Positions 33,926-41,666 are shown, counted from the first letter of the stretch. The stretch: 41,666 nucleotides of DNA from Microvirga aerophila (GCF_003332305.1 NZ_QOIO01000050.1:1-41666), one strand, 5' to 3'. The notes: generated by a model not told the origin, from the letters alone. Translations and numbers: made by a program.

Positions 33926-34761
33926 GCCACTTCGATCCGCAATGGCTGTCCCTGCGCGAGCCGGTCGATCACCGATCCCGCGCGCGGGGGCCTCAGGACG
34001 CCTGCGCACACCATTTCGGCGCACGTGAGCGGATCACGGTTCTCGACCTCGGATCGGGAACCGGGTCCAACCTGCGGGCTTCGTGGCTTCATCTGCCCAC
34101 CCGGCAGGACTGGCGCCTTGTCGACCATGACCCCATTGTGCTCGAAACAGCGCATCGGACCTTGTCAGCCTGGGCGGGCGCTTCCTGGTGGGACGCAGAG
34201 CGCCTCTCCTTCGAGCGGCGCGGAAAAGCCCTGACCGTCTCCTTCGAGCGCGCGGATCTGAGGACAGAGGCCGAACGGCTCGTTGCAAGCCGGCCTGACC
34301 TCGTCACCGCAGCGGCGTTCTTCGACCTGGTCTCCTTCGCCTGGATCGATCGCCTCACCCATGCCCTGGCCGATGCTCGGCTTCCCCTCTACGCGGTGCT
34401 GACCTATGATGGTAATGCGCGCTGGAAGCCCGGCCATCCCGCAGACGCCCAAGTGAACGCAGCCTTCAACGAGCACCAAACCCGCGACAAAGGATTTGGG
34501 CCCGCGGCGGGGACGATGGCGGCGCGCCACCTCAGCCTGGCTTTGCGAGCGCAAGGCTATGCCGTCGACATCGGAAGCAGCTCCTGGCTCGTCACCGAGG
34601 AAGACAACAGCCTGATCCAAGCGCTGGCGGACGGGATCGAGCAGGCTGTCGGCGAAACCGGTCTTGTCCCGGCGGACATCCTCACGGCATGGCGGGAGGC
34701 GCACAAGCATCCGGTGCGGTGCGAGATCGGCCATGTCGATCTCTTCGCAAGGCCGCTGTGA
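33922..34761 (+). CDS. Class I SAM-dependent methyltransferase
   Basis: Protein of 279 residues. Motif I is ITVLDLGSGTGSNLRASWLH, then WRLVDHDPIVLETAH (acidic end of strand 2), then LVTAAAFFDLVSFAWIDRLT and a long C-terminal half (YAVLTYDGNARWKPGHPADA...). The C-terminal half carries the substrate site and has an unusual NEHQTRDKGFGPAAG segment. The ATG at 33922 overlaps the glycosyltransferase stop (ATGA). Its tail is convergent to the cytochrome b561 gene, 7 bases away. The substrate is unknown; co-occurrence with the PTPS-like gene hints at a pteridine or sugar-linked product. Confidence 0.9.
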   Translation: MSHFDPQWLSLREPVDHRSRARGPQDACAHHFGARERITVLDLGSGTGSNLRASWLHLPTRQDWRLVDHDPIVLETAHRTLSAWAGASWWDAERLSFERRGKALTVSFERADLRTEAERLVASRPDLVTAAAFFDLVSFAWIDRLTHALADARLPLYAVLTYDGNARWKPGHPADAQVNAAFNEHQTRDKGFGPAAGTMAARHLSLALRAQGYAVDIGSSSWLVTEEDNSLIQALADGIEQAVGETGLVPADILTAWREAHKHPVRCEIGHVDLFARPL

Positions 34762-34768
34762 GGCTCGC

Positions 34769-35308
34769 TCAGCCGCGCCACATGCGCTCGAACACGCCGT
34801 CACGGCGGACGAACCGGTGCCACAGGGCGGCACCGACATGCAGCACAAGGATTCCCGCCATGAGGAAGACCGCGGCCTTGTGCCAAGCCAGCACGATTTC
34901 GGCCCGGTCCATGCCCCCCTCGACGGGAAGCGGGACCGGCACGGTCCAGAACAGATTGACCGGGGCGCAGCACATGGCCGTTCCGGTATAACCCAGGACT
35001 GGAATGACGAGAATCAGCGCGTAAAGCGCGAGATGGGTTGCACGCGCTGCGATCTTGAGCCCTTCTGGCATAGTGTCGGGCAAGGATGGAAAGCCCTGCG
35101 CTGCCCTGACCGCGACGCGGATCACCGCGAGCGTAAAGACGACCATGCCGAAGGACTTGTGCGCCTCGTAGAGGAGGTTCTTCAGCGGCCCATCCTCAAG
35201 CGAGACCATCGTCAGGCCGATCGGAATAAGGCCCAGCAGGATCAGTGCTGCGATGGTCCAGTGGAGGAACCGGGATCCTCGGGAATAGACAGCGGGACCG
35301 CTGGTCAT
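34769..35308 (-). CDS. Cytochrome b561
   Basis: Four-helix membrane cytochrome of 179 residues of the bacterial CybB type. Membrane helices lie near residues 14-36, 48-70, 88-108 and 142-165. The heme-ligand His residues appear in RFLHWTIAAL, YEAHKSFG and AWHKAAVF...LHVGAALWH. It moves electrons between the quinone pool and other carriers. The gene start overlaps the stop of the RibD-type reductase gene by 4 bases (35305-35308), so the two are co-translated. That is an unusual partner for b561. Confidence 0.92.
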   Translation of the reverse strand: MTSGPAVYSRGSRFLHWTIAALILLGLIPIGLTMVSLEDGPLKNLLYEAHKSFGMVVFTLAVIRVAVRAAQGFPSLPDTMPEGLKIAARATHLALYALILVIPVLGYTGTAMCCAPVNLFWTVPVPLPVEGGMDRAEIVLAWHKAAVFLMAGILVLHVGAALWHRFVRRDGVFERMWRG

Positions 35309-36018
35309 CGGTTTGTCTGTCCCGTGCTTCTCAGGTTGCAGTCGAACAGGGTGTCGCCATCCGCGAAGAGGTGAACATGAGTCACGGGACGCAAGGCTCC
35401 ATCGAGTCCAGCGATGGGGGGCAGCGAGAGCCCTGTGACGCCGGATCCGATGATGAGCGGGGCCACCAGCATATGCAGCCTGTCGACGCAGCCCGCGGTG
35501 ATGAACATGGAGATGGTGCGAGCGCCGCCCTCGACCAAAATCTTGCGCAAGCCGCGCTCGTGGAGCCTCCGAATGATCTCACCCGGTGGGATCATCCCGT
35601 CGCACGCGTCGATGACGATCTCCTCGACGCCGGGCCAAAGTGCCGAGGCAGTTGCCCGAATGGCAATGCGGGGGGCACAGGGAGAGCGAACGCAGTGCGC
35701 CGCGTCGGGGAGGCGGCCATGCGGATCGATGAAGACGCGGGTCGGATTGCGTCCGGGAACCCGCCGGACGGTGAGCATAGGGTTGTCCGCGATCACCGTT
35801 CCCACACCCACAATCACGGCGTCCACATGCGCGCGCAGCCGGTGCAGATGATCGAGGGCACAGGTTCCGTTGATGCCGCGGGAGGCCCCCGTGGGCGTCG
35901 CAATGCGCCCATCGAGGCTCTGACCGAGCTGAGCCACCACGAACGGCCTGTCCTCGGGCGCAGCGTCGATGGCTTCAAACGGATCCCGGGCAGGACCAAG
36001 CGCAGAGCGGATCGTCAT
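35305..36018 (-). CDS. RibD C-terminal-type reductase
   Basis: NADPH-dependent reductase domain alone, 237 residues. The deaminase half of bifunctional RibD is absent. It shows the family markers RPFVVAQLGQSLDGRIATPT, DAVIVGVGTVIADNPMLTVR, PTRVFIDPHGRLP, KILVEGGARTISMFI and APLIIGSG. The canonical reaction reduces the ribosylamino side chain of the GTP cyclohydrolase II product in flavin synthesis. In fungi and archaea the same type acts before deamination. Start ATG at 36018 has no good ribosome site. It is divergent from the GTP cyclohydrolase II gene and co-translated with cytochrome b561. Confidence 0.9.
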   Translation of the reverse strand: MTIRSALGPARDPFEAIDAAPEDRPFVVAQLGQSLDGRIATPTGASRGINGTCALDHLHRLRAHVDAVIVGVGTVIADNPMLTVRRVPGRNPTRVFIDPHGRLPDAAHCVRSPCAPRIAIRATASALWPGVEEIVIDACDGMIPPGEIIRRLHERGLRKILVEGGARTISMFITAGCVDRLHMLVAPLIIGSGVTGLSLPPIAGLDGALRPVTHVHLFADGDTLFDCNLRSTGQTNR

Positions 36019-36182
36019 AGGAGAGGGCTGCTGTTCATGATTTCAGTGTCATGCTCCGGCCGAACTGCTTCAACTCATCAGGAGTATGGCCCAAGCTGCC
36101 AAAAAGTCATACGGTCTCGTCACCTTGGGGTTTCATTCACCCGCAGCTTCGCCATTATTTGTCCTTCGGGGGCTGTAATCTT

Positions 36183-37292
36183 GTGCCAGACCTGTCCTCG
36201 GAGGTCCACTTGTTCGCCGACCCAACCTGCGTGAATGTCGAACGCGCCATTTCTGACGTTCGTGCCGGCCGGCCTGTCCTTGTCCAGGCCGGGGGCGACA
36301 TGGTGCTTGCCATCGCGGTGGAGGGGCTTGATCAGCGCATGGCCGATGCACTTGCCGATGTAACTGACGGCTGCGCCCGACTTCTTCTGACCTCGGCTCG
36401 ACTGCGCTACCTCGGCCTCGACCGCACCGCGCCGGGATCAGTGCCCATGCCGGTGATCGACCTCGACCGTCTGGGCCATCTTGCGCTCAGGATCAACGGA
36501 CGCATCGACGCGCCGGTAGGGCCGGTCTCTTACCTCGATGAGGCGGCGCTTGAGCTTGCACAGCTGTCGCTCGTGCTGCCCGCCATGCTTGCCATCCCCC
36601 TCGCGCCGCCCTGCACGGCGCTGCAGAACCTCCTCAGCGTCCCGGCCGAGGAGGTTCATGCCTACCGCCGGCGGAGAATCGAGCATCTGCGCATCGTCAG
36701 CCGTGCGCCCGTCCCCCTCGACGGTGCCTATGAGACGGAATTTGTCGTCTTTCGCGGCGGAGAGGGACTTCGCGATCAGGTGGCGATTCTAGTCAAGGCG
36801 CCCAATCCTGCGGGAGCAGTCGATGTGAGGATTCACTCCGCGTGCCTGACGGGCGACCTCTTCGGCAGCCTCAAATGCGAGTGTGGCGATCAACTTCGCC
36901 ACACGGTGAAACAGATGGCCGAAGGCGAAGGCGGCATCCTGCTCTACCTCGATCAGGAGGGGCGGGGAAACGGGATCGGCAACAAGATGCAGTCTCAGGG
37001 CTACGACACGTACGACGCTGACGAGGCTCTGGGGTTCGAGGCCGATCATCGGAGCTTCGATTTTGCGGCCGTGATGCTTCGTCAACTCGGCGTCGAGACC
37101 GTGCGTGTCCTCACAAACAACCCATCGAAGATTGCAGCCTTGCGCGAGGCAGGCCTTGCCGTGGTGTCCGAGCGGCGGGTCCTGGGCCGTCCGACCGCAG
37201 AGAACGTCCGCTATCTCGCATCGAAGCGCGATCGGGCTGGCCACAAGATCGACTTTGATCTCCTGGCGGTTCATGCGCCGTTGAACGACTGA
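36183..37292 (+). CDS. ribA: GTP cyclohydrolase II with degenerate DHBP-synthase-like N-terminus
   Basis: Protein of 369 residues from GTG 36183 (GGGGG upstream; the frame is open to 36051). Residues about 175-369 are GTP cyclohydrolase II. HSACLTGDLFGSLKCECGDQ holds the three zinc Cys residues. LYLDQEGRGNGIGNKMQSQG is the active-site loop and LTNNPSKIAALREAG the nucleotide-binding end. The enzyme opens GTP to the diaminopyrimidine that begins flavin synthesis. The N-terminal 165 residues resemble the DHBP synthase fold of RibBA (AISDVRAGRPVLVQAGGDM) but lack its acidic D-D-E-D-x-E-N-E-G-D motif, so that activity is probably lost. Housekeeping riboflavin genes are not near, which favours a special pathway. 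Confidence 0.92.
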   Translation: MPDLSSEVHLFADPTCVNVERAISDVRAGRPVLVQAGGDMVLAIAVEGLDQRMADALADVTDGCARLLLTSARLRYLGLDRTAPGSVPMPVIDLDRLGHLALRINGRIDAPVGPVSYLDEAALELAQLSLVLPAMLAIPLAPPCTALQNLLSVPAEEVHAYRRRRIEHLRIVSRAPVPLDGAYETEFVVFRGGEGLRDQVAILVKAPNPAGAVDVRIHSACLTGDLFGSLKCECGDQLRHTVKQMAEGEGGILLYLDQEGRGNGIGNKMQSQGYDTYDADEALGFEADHRSFDFAAVMLRQLGVETVRVLTNNPSKIAALREAGLAVVSERRVLGRPTAENVRYLASKRDRAGHKIDFDLLAVHAPLND

Positions 37293-37314
37293 GCCCCCAG
37301 CAGTGCGAGCGGAC

Positions 37315-39720
37315 ATGGCGGATGAACAACCAGCCTTCAGCCCGGTTCCGGCCTCTGTGCGCGGCCATTCCTCGGCGGGGGCGCGGGAGACGCACGCGTG
37401 GCCTTATCTTGCCCTGTTGGCCGCAGTCTTTCTGGTTCTGAGCTATCCCTGGTTTTCGGGCCAGGTCTCCATTCCCTGGGACGCCAAGGCCCACTTCTAT
37501 CCGCAATTGCAGTTCCTGTCGCGGTCGATCCATCGTGGGGAATGGCCCTGGTGGAATCCCTATGTCTTCGCGGGCCATCCCCAGATTGCCGATCCGCAAT
37601 CGCTGATCTTTTCTCCGGCCTTCCTTCTGCTCGCGTTGATCCTGCCGGAACCAAGTCTCGTGGCAGCCGATGCCGCGGTGTTCGTCCTGCTTTTCGCCGG
37701 CGCAGGGGCCATCTTCCTTGTTGCGCGGGACCGCCGCTGGCATCCCGCCGCAGCCCTGCTCGCAGCGCTCGTGTTTGGGTTTGGAGGATCGGCGGCGTGG
37801 CGGATTCAGCATGTCGGCCAGATCCACAGTCTCGCCATGTGGGCCATCGCCTGGCTGTGTCTGTCCCGATCCCTTGATCGCACCTCTCTGCCCTGGGGCG
37901 TTGCGGCGGGCGTCTCAGTGGCGGCAATGCTCCTCGGCCGGGACCAGGTGGCCTATCTCGGGGCATGGGTTTTGGCGGGAGACGCTGTCGCGCATCTCGT
38001 CACGGCCTGGTGGCGCGGCCAAGCGGTGGCCCGCCTGCTCGCTCCTCTGGCGGCGACCGCCGTCACGGCTCTTGCGATCATCATCATTCCCATCCTGATG
38101 AGTGCGATCCTGGCTGCGGACTCGAACAGGGTCGTCATCGACGGGGAGGGGGCCGGCCGGGGGTCGCTGCATCCTGCTCACCTTCTGACGCTTGCTGTCC
38201 CAAATTTGTTTGGCGCGGCGGGCCCGTTGAGGGATCACTGGGGACCGCCCAGCCCTCTCTGGGGCGCCAGTGACCTGTACCTGGCCCGAAACATGGCCCA
38301 GCTCTACATCGGAGTTCTGCCTCTGGCCGTGCTCGGCGCGATGGCGTGGCGCTTTCCGCTCTGGCGTCACCGGGACATCCGGCATATTGCGGTCGCGGCC
38401 TTGCTTGTCCTGCTCTATGCGCTCGGACGCTACACCCCTGTCTTCTCCCTGGCTTTCGAGATTATGCCTGGTGTCTCGCTGTTTCGCAGGCCGGCTGATG
38501 CGACCTTCCTGCTTGGCCCTCTGCTGGGGCTGTGCGTCGCCTATCTCCTGCATCGATGGATCACCGACGAGACGGCCCCAAGAGCCTCGCCGACCGTCGC
38601 TCTTGGGCTCTTCGCCGGTGCGGCGGGCGCGGCCCTTCTCGTCGCGGTCTCCCGAAACAGGCTGGATTACGCCCTCGGGCCGGTGGTTCAGGCCCTCGTC
38701 TTGTTCTCAGCCGCGCTCGGCGTGTTTCTGGCGGCCCGTCCCCTGGCCCGGTGGCATGCGGCCGCGCCGGCTGTGCTGATCGCCGGGTTCGTCACGGTCG
38801 ATGTCGCCTGGAACAACGGCCCCAACGAGTCGACAGCCCTGCCGTCCGGCGTCTTCTCTGTGCTTGGTCACAACTCCCGCAATGAAACGATCGCGTGGCT
38901 CAAGACCCGGGTTGCCGAGGGCCGCTCGGAGACGCGGCAAGACCGCATCGAGTTGGTCGGGATCGATTTTCATTGGCCTAATGCCAGCATCTCCCACACG
39001 CTCGACCATACGCTCGGCTACAATCCCGTGCGCCTGCGTTGGTATTCGGACGCGACTGGCGCAGGCGATCACGTCGCGCTGCCGAGCCAGCGCACGTTCT
39101 CGCCGCTCTTTCCCAGCTATCGCTCCACGCTCGCGCAAATGCTGGGCCTTCGCTACATTGCCTCGGGTGTTCCCCTTCATGAGATTGATGGGTCGTTGGC
39201 AACCGCCCCCTTGCCGCTTGTGGCGCGAACTACGGATGCCTTCATTTACGAGAATCCGAATGCCCGTCCGCGCGTCACTTTCGCCTTTCGGGCTCAGACA
39301 GTCACCTTCGACACGCTCGTCCGGACCGGGCAGTGGCCCTCAATGGACGGGGAGACGGTTCTGCTTGAGGATCCTGGGCTCGGTCGAGGCACAGCGGCCA
39401 CGGGGCCGAATTCGCCGTCAGTGCGGATTCTGTCCTCTTCCAATACGGACGTCATGATCGAGGCGGTGTCGGACACAAACGGATACGTTGTTCTGAACGA
39501 TGTCTGGCACCCGTGGTGGCACGCGCGCCGGGGGAACGAGCCTGTTCCCGTTTTGCGCGCTAACGTGATGTTCCGCGCGGTCGCGGTGCCTCCGGGCCGC
39601 CATATGGTTCATTTTCAATTTGAACCCTTCCAGGGGTTGCTGGAGGATCTTCGCAGCCTGGCGAAAGGTTTGCCCTTGCACGGGTGCCGTTTGACTGCAT
39701 CCTGCCGAAGCGATCCTTAG
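37315..39720 (+). CDS. YfhO-like multi-pass membrane protein (GT-C type)
   Basis: Large membrane protein of 801 residues. About eleven hydrophobic segments lie between residues 25 and 500, followed by a long soluble part. The first external loop reads SIPWDAKAHFYPQLQFL...GEWPWWNPYVFAGHPQIADPQ, the YfhO signature (Asp, then F-x-P, W-N-P-Y, G-x-P, D-P-Q). YfhO-type proteins are thought to be GT-C glycosyltransferases that add sugars from polyprenyl-phosphate donors. The soluble C-terminal part is beta-rich (VVLNDVWHPWWHARRGNEPV). ATG 37315 is preferred; GTG 37303 is in frame. It follows ribA by 22 bases and may share its transcript. Confidence 0.85.
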   Translation: MADEQPAFSPVPASVRGHSSAGARETHAWPYLALLAAVFLVLSYPWFSGQVSIPWDAKAHFYPQLQFLSRSIHRGEWPWWNPYVFAGHPQIADPQSLIFSPAFLLLALILPEPSLVAADAAVFVLLFAGAGAIFLVARDRRWHPAAALLAALVFGFGGSAAWRIQHVGQIHSLAMWAIAWLCLSRSLDRTSLPWGVAAGVSVAAMLLGRDQVAYLGAWVLAGDAVAHLVTAWWRGQAVARLLAPLAATAVTALAIIIIPILMSAILAADSNRVVIDGEGAGRGSLHPAHLLTLAVPNLFGAAGPLRDHWGPPSPLWGASDLYLARNMAQLYIGVLPLAVLGAMAWRFPLWRHRDIRHIAVAALLVLLYALGRYTPVFSLAFEIMPGVSLFRRPADATFLLGPLLGLCVAYLLHRWITDETAPRASPTVALGLFAGAAGAALLVAVSRNRLDYALGPVVQALVLFSAALGVFLAARPLARWHAAAPAVLIAGFVTVDVAWNNGPNESTALPSGVFSVLGHNSRNETIAWLKTRVAEGRSETRQDRIELVGIDFHWPNASISHTLDHTLGYNPVRLRWYSDATGAGDHVALPSQRTFSPLFPSYRSTLAQMLGLRYIASGVPLHEIDGSLATAPLPLVARTTDAFIYENPNARPRVTFAFRAQTVTFDTLVRTGQWPSMDGETVLLEDPGLGRGTAATGPNSPSVRILSSSNTDVMIEAVSDTNGYVVLNDVWHPWWHARRGNEPVPVLRANVMFRAVAVPPGRHMVHFQFEPFQGLLEDLRSLAKGLPLHGCRLTASCRSDP

Positions 39721-39734
39721 GAGATAACGGAGCG

Positions 39735-40673
39735 ATGATTGGCCGTATCCTTGCACTGGCTGCCCTCCTCAGCTTCAGCCTGATGGCCGAAGCCGCGTCC
39801 CTTGAGGACATTGCGGTGGACATCCGCAATGCCAGCGTCTCAGTGCGCTGCGCGGAGAAAGACAATGTCACGGTGAATTTCCTGTCTCCGGAAACACGCT
39901 CCTTTCGCATCGAGGCCGTCCATCCGGCCTATCTCGGCGCCCTGCGCGAGGATCGGTTTCATCCCGTTTGGACAGCCTGCGGCGCGCTGACCGAGGCCGG
40001 CTCCATTGTTCCGCCTCTGCGTAAGACAACGCTCTTCGAGACGGTGGATCTCTGGGTTATCGGCTACCGCTTCTCGAACTTCTGGCGTGCCAGCGACGTG
40101 CGTGTCCGCATCGGTGATCGCATGGAGGAGGGGATCCATCTCCTGCAGGTCTGGGTGCGTCGCAACGAGCGTGCTGAGGAGGTGATGGTACTCTATCCGG
40201 CTGACGGATACTGGCGGATCCGACCGCTGCCGCCGCCGCATCTCGGCTGGACCGCCTACGGATCATCGTTCCTCGTGGGACCGGTGGAGCTTCGGGAGCG
40301 CCCCCTCGTCGACATCCGAGAGGTCGGGTTCGATCCCGCCCACATGACTTTCTCACTCACCTTCGCGACAGGAGGCTATGCGACCCTCTCCGTGAAGGAC
40401 CTGACCACCGATCGCATTGCCCTCGATGTCACGTTCGATGCACCAATCTCAGGCAAGCCCTTCGCGGCGCTGCGCTCGATGTATGTCACGGAGTGGAACG
40501 CGGACGTCGCCCACATCGCAGTGCGCGAGGAGGGAGAGGAAGGATGGCGCGAGGAGCGCATCCTGGCGTTCGACCACGCCACAGCGACCGACACATGGTT
40601 CGGTCGCCTTGTGCCGTCGCGCCATAACACCAGTGCGCCCGACATGATGTTCAACCGCTTCCGCGCACAATGA
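39735..40673 (+). CDS. Exported hypothetical protein, 312 residues
   Basis: ATG 39735 with TAGGAG and GGAG upstream begins a signal peptide (MIGRILALAALLSFSLMAEA, cleavage at about residue 21). The mature protein is mostly beta-strand: NVTVNFLSPETRSFRIEAVH, DLWVIGYRFSNFWRASDVRV, LQVWVRRNERAEEVMVLYPA. A candidate disulfide pair is VRCAEK and WTACGAL. No family was recognised. It is 14 bases after the YfhO-like gene, so the two are one unit, probably acting together at the outer face of the inner membrane. Confidence 0.8.
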   Translation: MIGRILALAALLSFSLMAEAASLEDIAVDIRNASVSVRCAEKDNVTVNFLSPETRSFRIEAVHPAYLGALREDRFHPVWTACGALTEAGSIVPPLRKTTLFETVDLWVIGYRFSNFWRASDVRVRIGDRMEEGIHLLQVWVRRNERAEEVMVLYPADGYWRIRPLPPPHLGWTAYGSSFLVGPVELRERPLVDIREVGFDPAHMTFSLTFATGGYATLSVKDLTTDRIALDVTFDAPISGKPFAALRSMYVTEWNADVAHIAVREEGEEGWREERILAFDHATATDTWFGRLVPSRHNTSAPDMMFNRFRAQ

Positions 40674-40944
40674 ACCAGGAATCCTGGTGGAGAGCCTGAG
40701 GGGCGCCGTCAAGTAGAACCGAAATTGGGAGAGGGATTGGCGTCGGGAGGTTACTGCAAGATAGCAGGCGGTATCACTCTAACACCCTGCTGAGGCAAAC
40801 ACGCGTCTCCGTTGTCCGTGAGCGGCGCCAATTGCCTTGCAGCTCCAAATCAATTCCGTTCGACAAGGGGCGTGTTGTAGCTGACGGGGCGGGCAAGCAG
40901 CGACGGCTGTTCGCGCTCGGAAAGTCCGCGGTGGCCCGAGCCGG
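40674..40944. other. Spacer with a short palindrome
   Basis: accagga/tcctggt (40674-40680 and 40682-40688) is a 7-bp inverted repeat with one central base directly after the stop codon; too tight for a terminator loop. No gene was seen in the rest. Confidence 0.45.
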
Positions 40945-41074
40945 ATATTGTTAAGGTTCGGGTAAGCTTTGCCAGTCATCCCGAGGGCACGAACGTCAAG
41001 GCCTTACCTCTCCCGGACGAGGCCACATTATTCTATTCTAAAGCCCCGTTCCCCCGACAAGACTTTTTCTTAGG
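40945..41074 (+). repeat. Dispersed repeat, copy B (other copy 22351-22474)
   Basis: Direct-orientation match to 22351-22474, with runs gttaaggttc, ctttgccagt, ggcacgaacgtca and cccggacgaggccac. Here the frame VKVRVSFASHPEGTNVKALP followed by DEATLF is open, whereas copy A has an extra base. The terminator at the end has lost its right arm (cgacaagacttttt against cggggcttttt). Confidence 0.75.
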
Positions 41075-41173
41075 CCGAGGTGTTTCCTGCTAGAGCGTCG
41101 GACAGAAACGCTGATTCGACTGGTTCCCTCCGGGGCGCAGGAGTGATTCCCTTCTGAGGCCAGGAGATGGATC

Positions 41174-41339
41174 ATGACCCAGAGCTACTCTCTGGATCTG
41201 CGGGTGCGCGTGGTGGCGTTTGTGGAAGCCGGTCACTCCTGCCGGGCCGCGGCCCGGCACTTTCGGGTGAGCGACAGCTTCGCCATCAAGCTGCTGCAGC
41301 GCTAGCGGCAGTCCGGATCACTGCCAGAGCCAGGAGAGC
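41174..41339 (+). mobile_element. IS630-family transposase, N-terminal fragment with amber codon
   Basis: From ATG 41174 the frame reads MTQSYSLDLRVRVVAFVEAG, HSCRAAARHFRVSDSFAIKL then LQR and TAG (41303-41305). The same frame continues after it as RQSGSLPEPGE, the normal IS630 sequence. TAG has thus replaced a Tyr or Trp codon. This is the helix-turn-helix domain of the transposase. At about 41331-41341 the sequence switches to an IS110 element in another frame. Confidence 0.8.
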
Positions 41340-41666
41340 CGGCGGCTTGAGACGATCCCGGGCGTGGGCTTCATCACCGCCACGGCCATCGCAGCGACCA
41401 TAACAGATCCGTCCCACTTTCGCTGCGGCCGGGAGTTTGGCGCCTGGCTCGGACTGAGACCCCGTCCGAACTCATCTGGCGGCCAAGAACGGTTGGGGCG
41501 GATCTTCAAGATGGGCGATAGCTATTTGCGAACGTCGCTGGTGGTCGGGGCGGCCGCCGTGATCCGCTATGCCCGCACGAAAGCTGTTGGGGTGGACGGC
41601 CCCCTTACGGCATCGCTGTGCCAGAATGAGGTCGTTGCAGATCTCACACACAGGAGACCGTCCGTG
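41331..41666 (+). mobile_element. IS110-family transposase, C-terminal fragment, and start of another element
   Basis: The frame reads LETIPGVGFITATAIAATIT, DPSHFRCGREFGAWLGLRPR, PNSSGGQERLGRIFKMGDSY and LRTSLVVGAAAVIRYARTKA. This is the IS116/IS110/IS902 C-terminal domain (helix-hairpin-helix P-G-V-G, then the serine-containing N-S-S-G-G). After about 41586 the sequence no longer fits IS110. It ends with ggagaccgtccgtg, which looks like a ribosome site and GTG start of another gene at 41664, cut by the window edge. Confidence 0.8.

Noticed and set aside
35245..36234. A 329-codon plus-strand frame opposite the RibD-type reductase
   Set aside because: Antisense to clear reductase motifs; rich in Gly, Arg and Asp with no motif.
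1..41666. CRISPR arrays, tRNA, rRNA
   Set aside because: No regularly spaced repeats and no cloverleaf or rRNA signature were seen on reading both strands; a covariance search was not possible.

Overview
The window looks like accessory-rich DNA from an alphaproteobacterium of the order Hyphomicrobiales, probably close to Methylobacteriaceae/Microvirga. This is inferred from the high GC content, a typical two-domain Rhizobiales-type porin, the style of the hypothetical proteins, and fragments of IS66, IS630 and IS110. No rRNA, tRNA or CRISPR array was seen.

Layout. (1) 1-2629: tail of a short-chain dehydrogenase, a major porin with a clear terminator, and a XRE-cupin regulator. (2) 3493-8505: a compact four-gene operon for the branched-chain 2-oxoacid dehydrogenase complex (E1 alpha, E1 beta, E2, E3). 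Its first Shine-Dalgarno sequence lies inside an inverted repeat. (3) 8506-14278: low-density DNA with an unknown 381-aa protein, a small conserved-looking ORF, a SAM methyltransferase and a decayed copy of a toxin-antitoxin locus. (4) 14279-18069, minus strand: a small protein, an AAA ATPase/M41 protease gene broken by a frameshift and an amber codon, and a GIY-YIG-like gene. (5) 19242-28685: a plasmid-type module. It holds a frameshifted KfrA-like gene with an operator, three toxin-antitoxin pairs with visible promoters or operators, IS630 and IS66 remnants, a Nudix hydrolase, a Cys/Met-metabolism PLP enzyme and an HNH nuclease. (6) 28829-31422, minus: an OpgH-type glucan glucosyltransferase translationally coupled to an FkbM methyltransferase. 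(7) 31470-37292: an unusual set of pteridine/flavin-type genes. One strand carries a BchC-like dehydrogenase, a PTPS/QueD-like protein, a glycosyltransferase and a methyltransferase, all tightly overlapping. The other strand carries a RibD-type reductase and a cytochrome b561. A GTP cyclohydrolase II with a degenerate N-terminus follows. (8) 37315-40673: a YfhO-like membrane protein and an exported protein. (9) 40945-41666: a second copy of a 120-bp repeat, then an IS630 fragment fused to an IS110 fragment.

Best candidate for an undescribed system: the 31470-37292 cluster. GTP cyclohydrolase II and the reductase would give a reduced diaminopyrimidine. The PTPS-like protein, glycosyltransferase, methyltransferase and dehydrogenase could tailor a pterin- or flavin-related compound. 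This is inference from gene content; no product can be named.

Direct copies of a ~120-bp repeat at 22351 and 40945, with IS630 pieces beside them at 20786 and 41174, flank the segment that carries the toxin-antitoxin genes and the pteridine-like cluster. This suggests that segment may move or rearrange as a unit.
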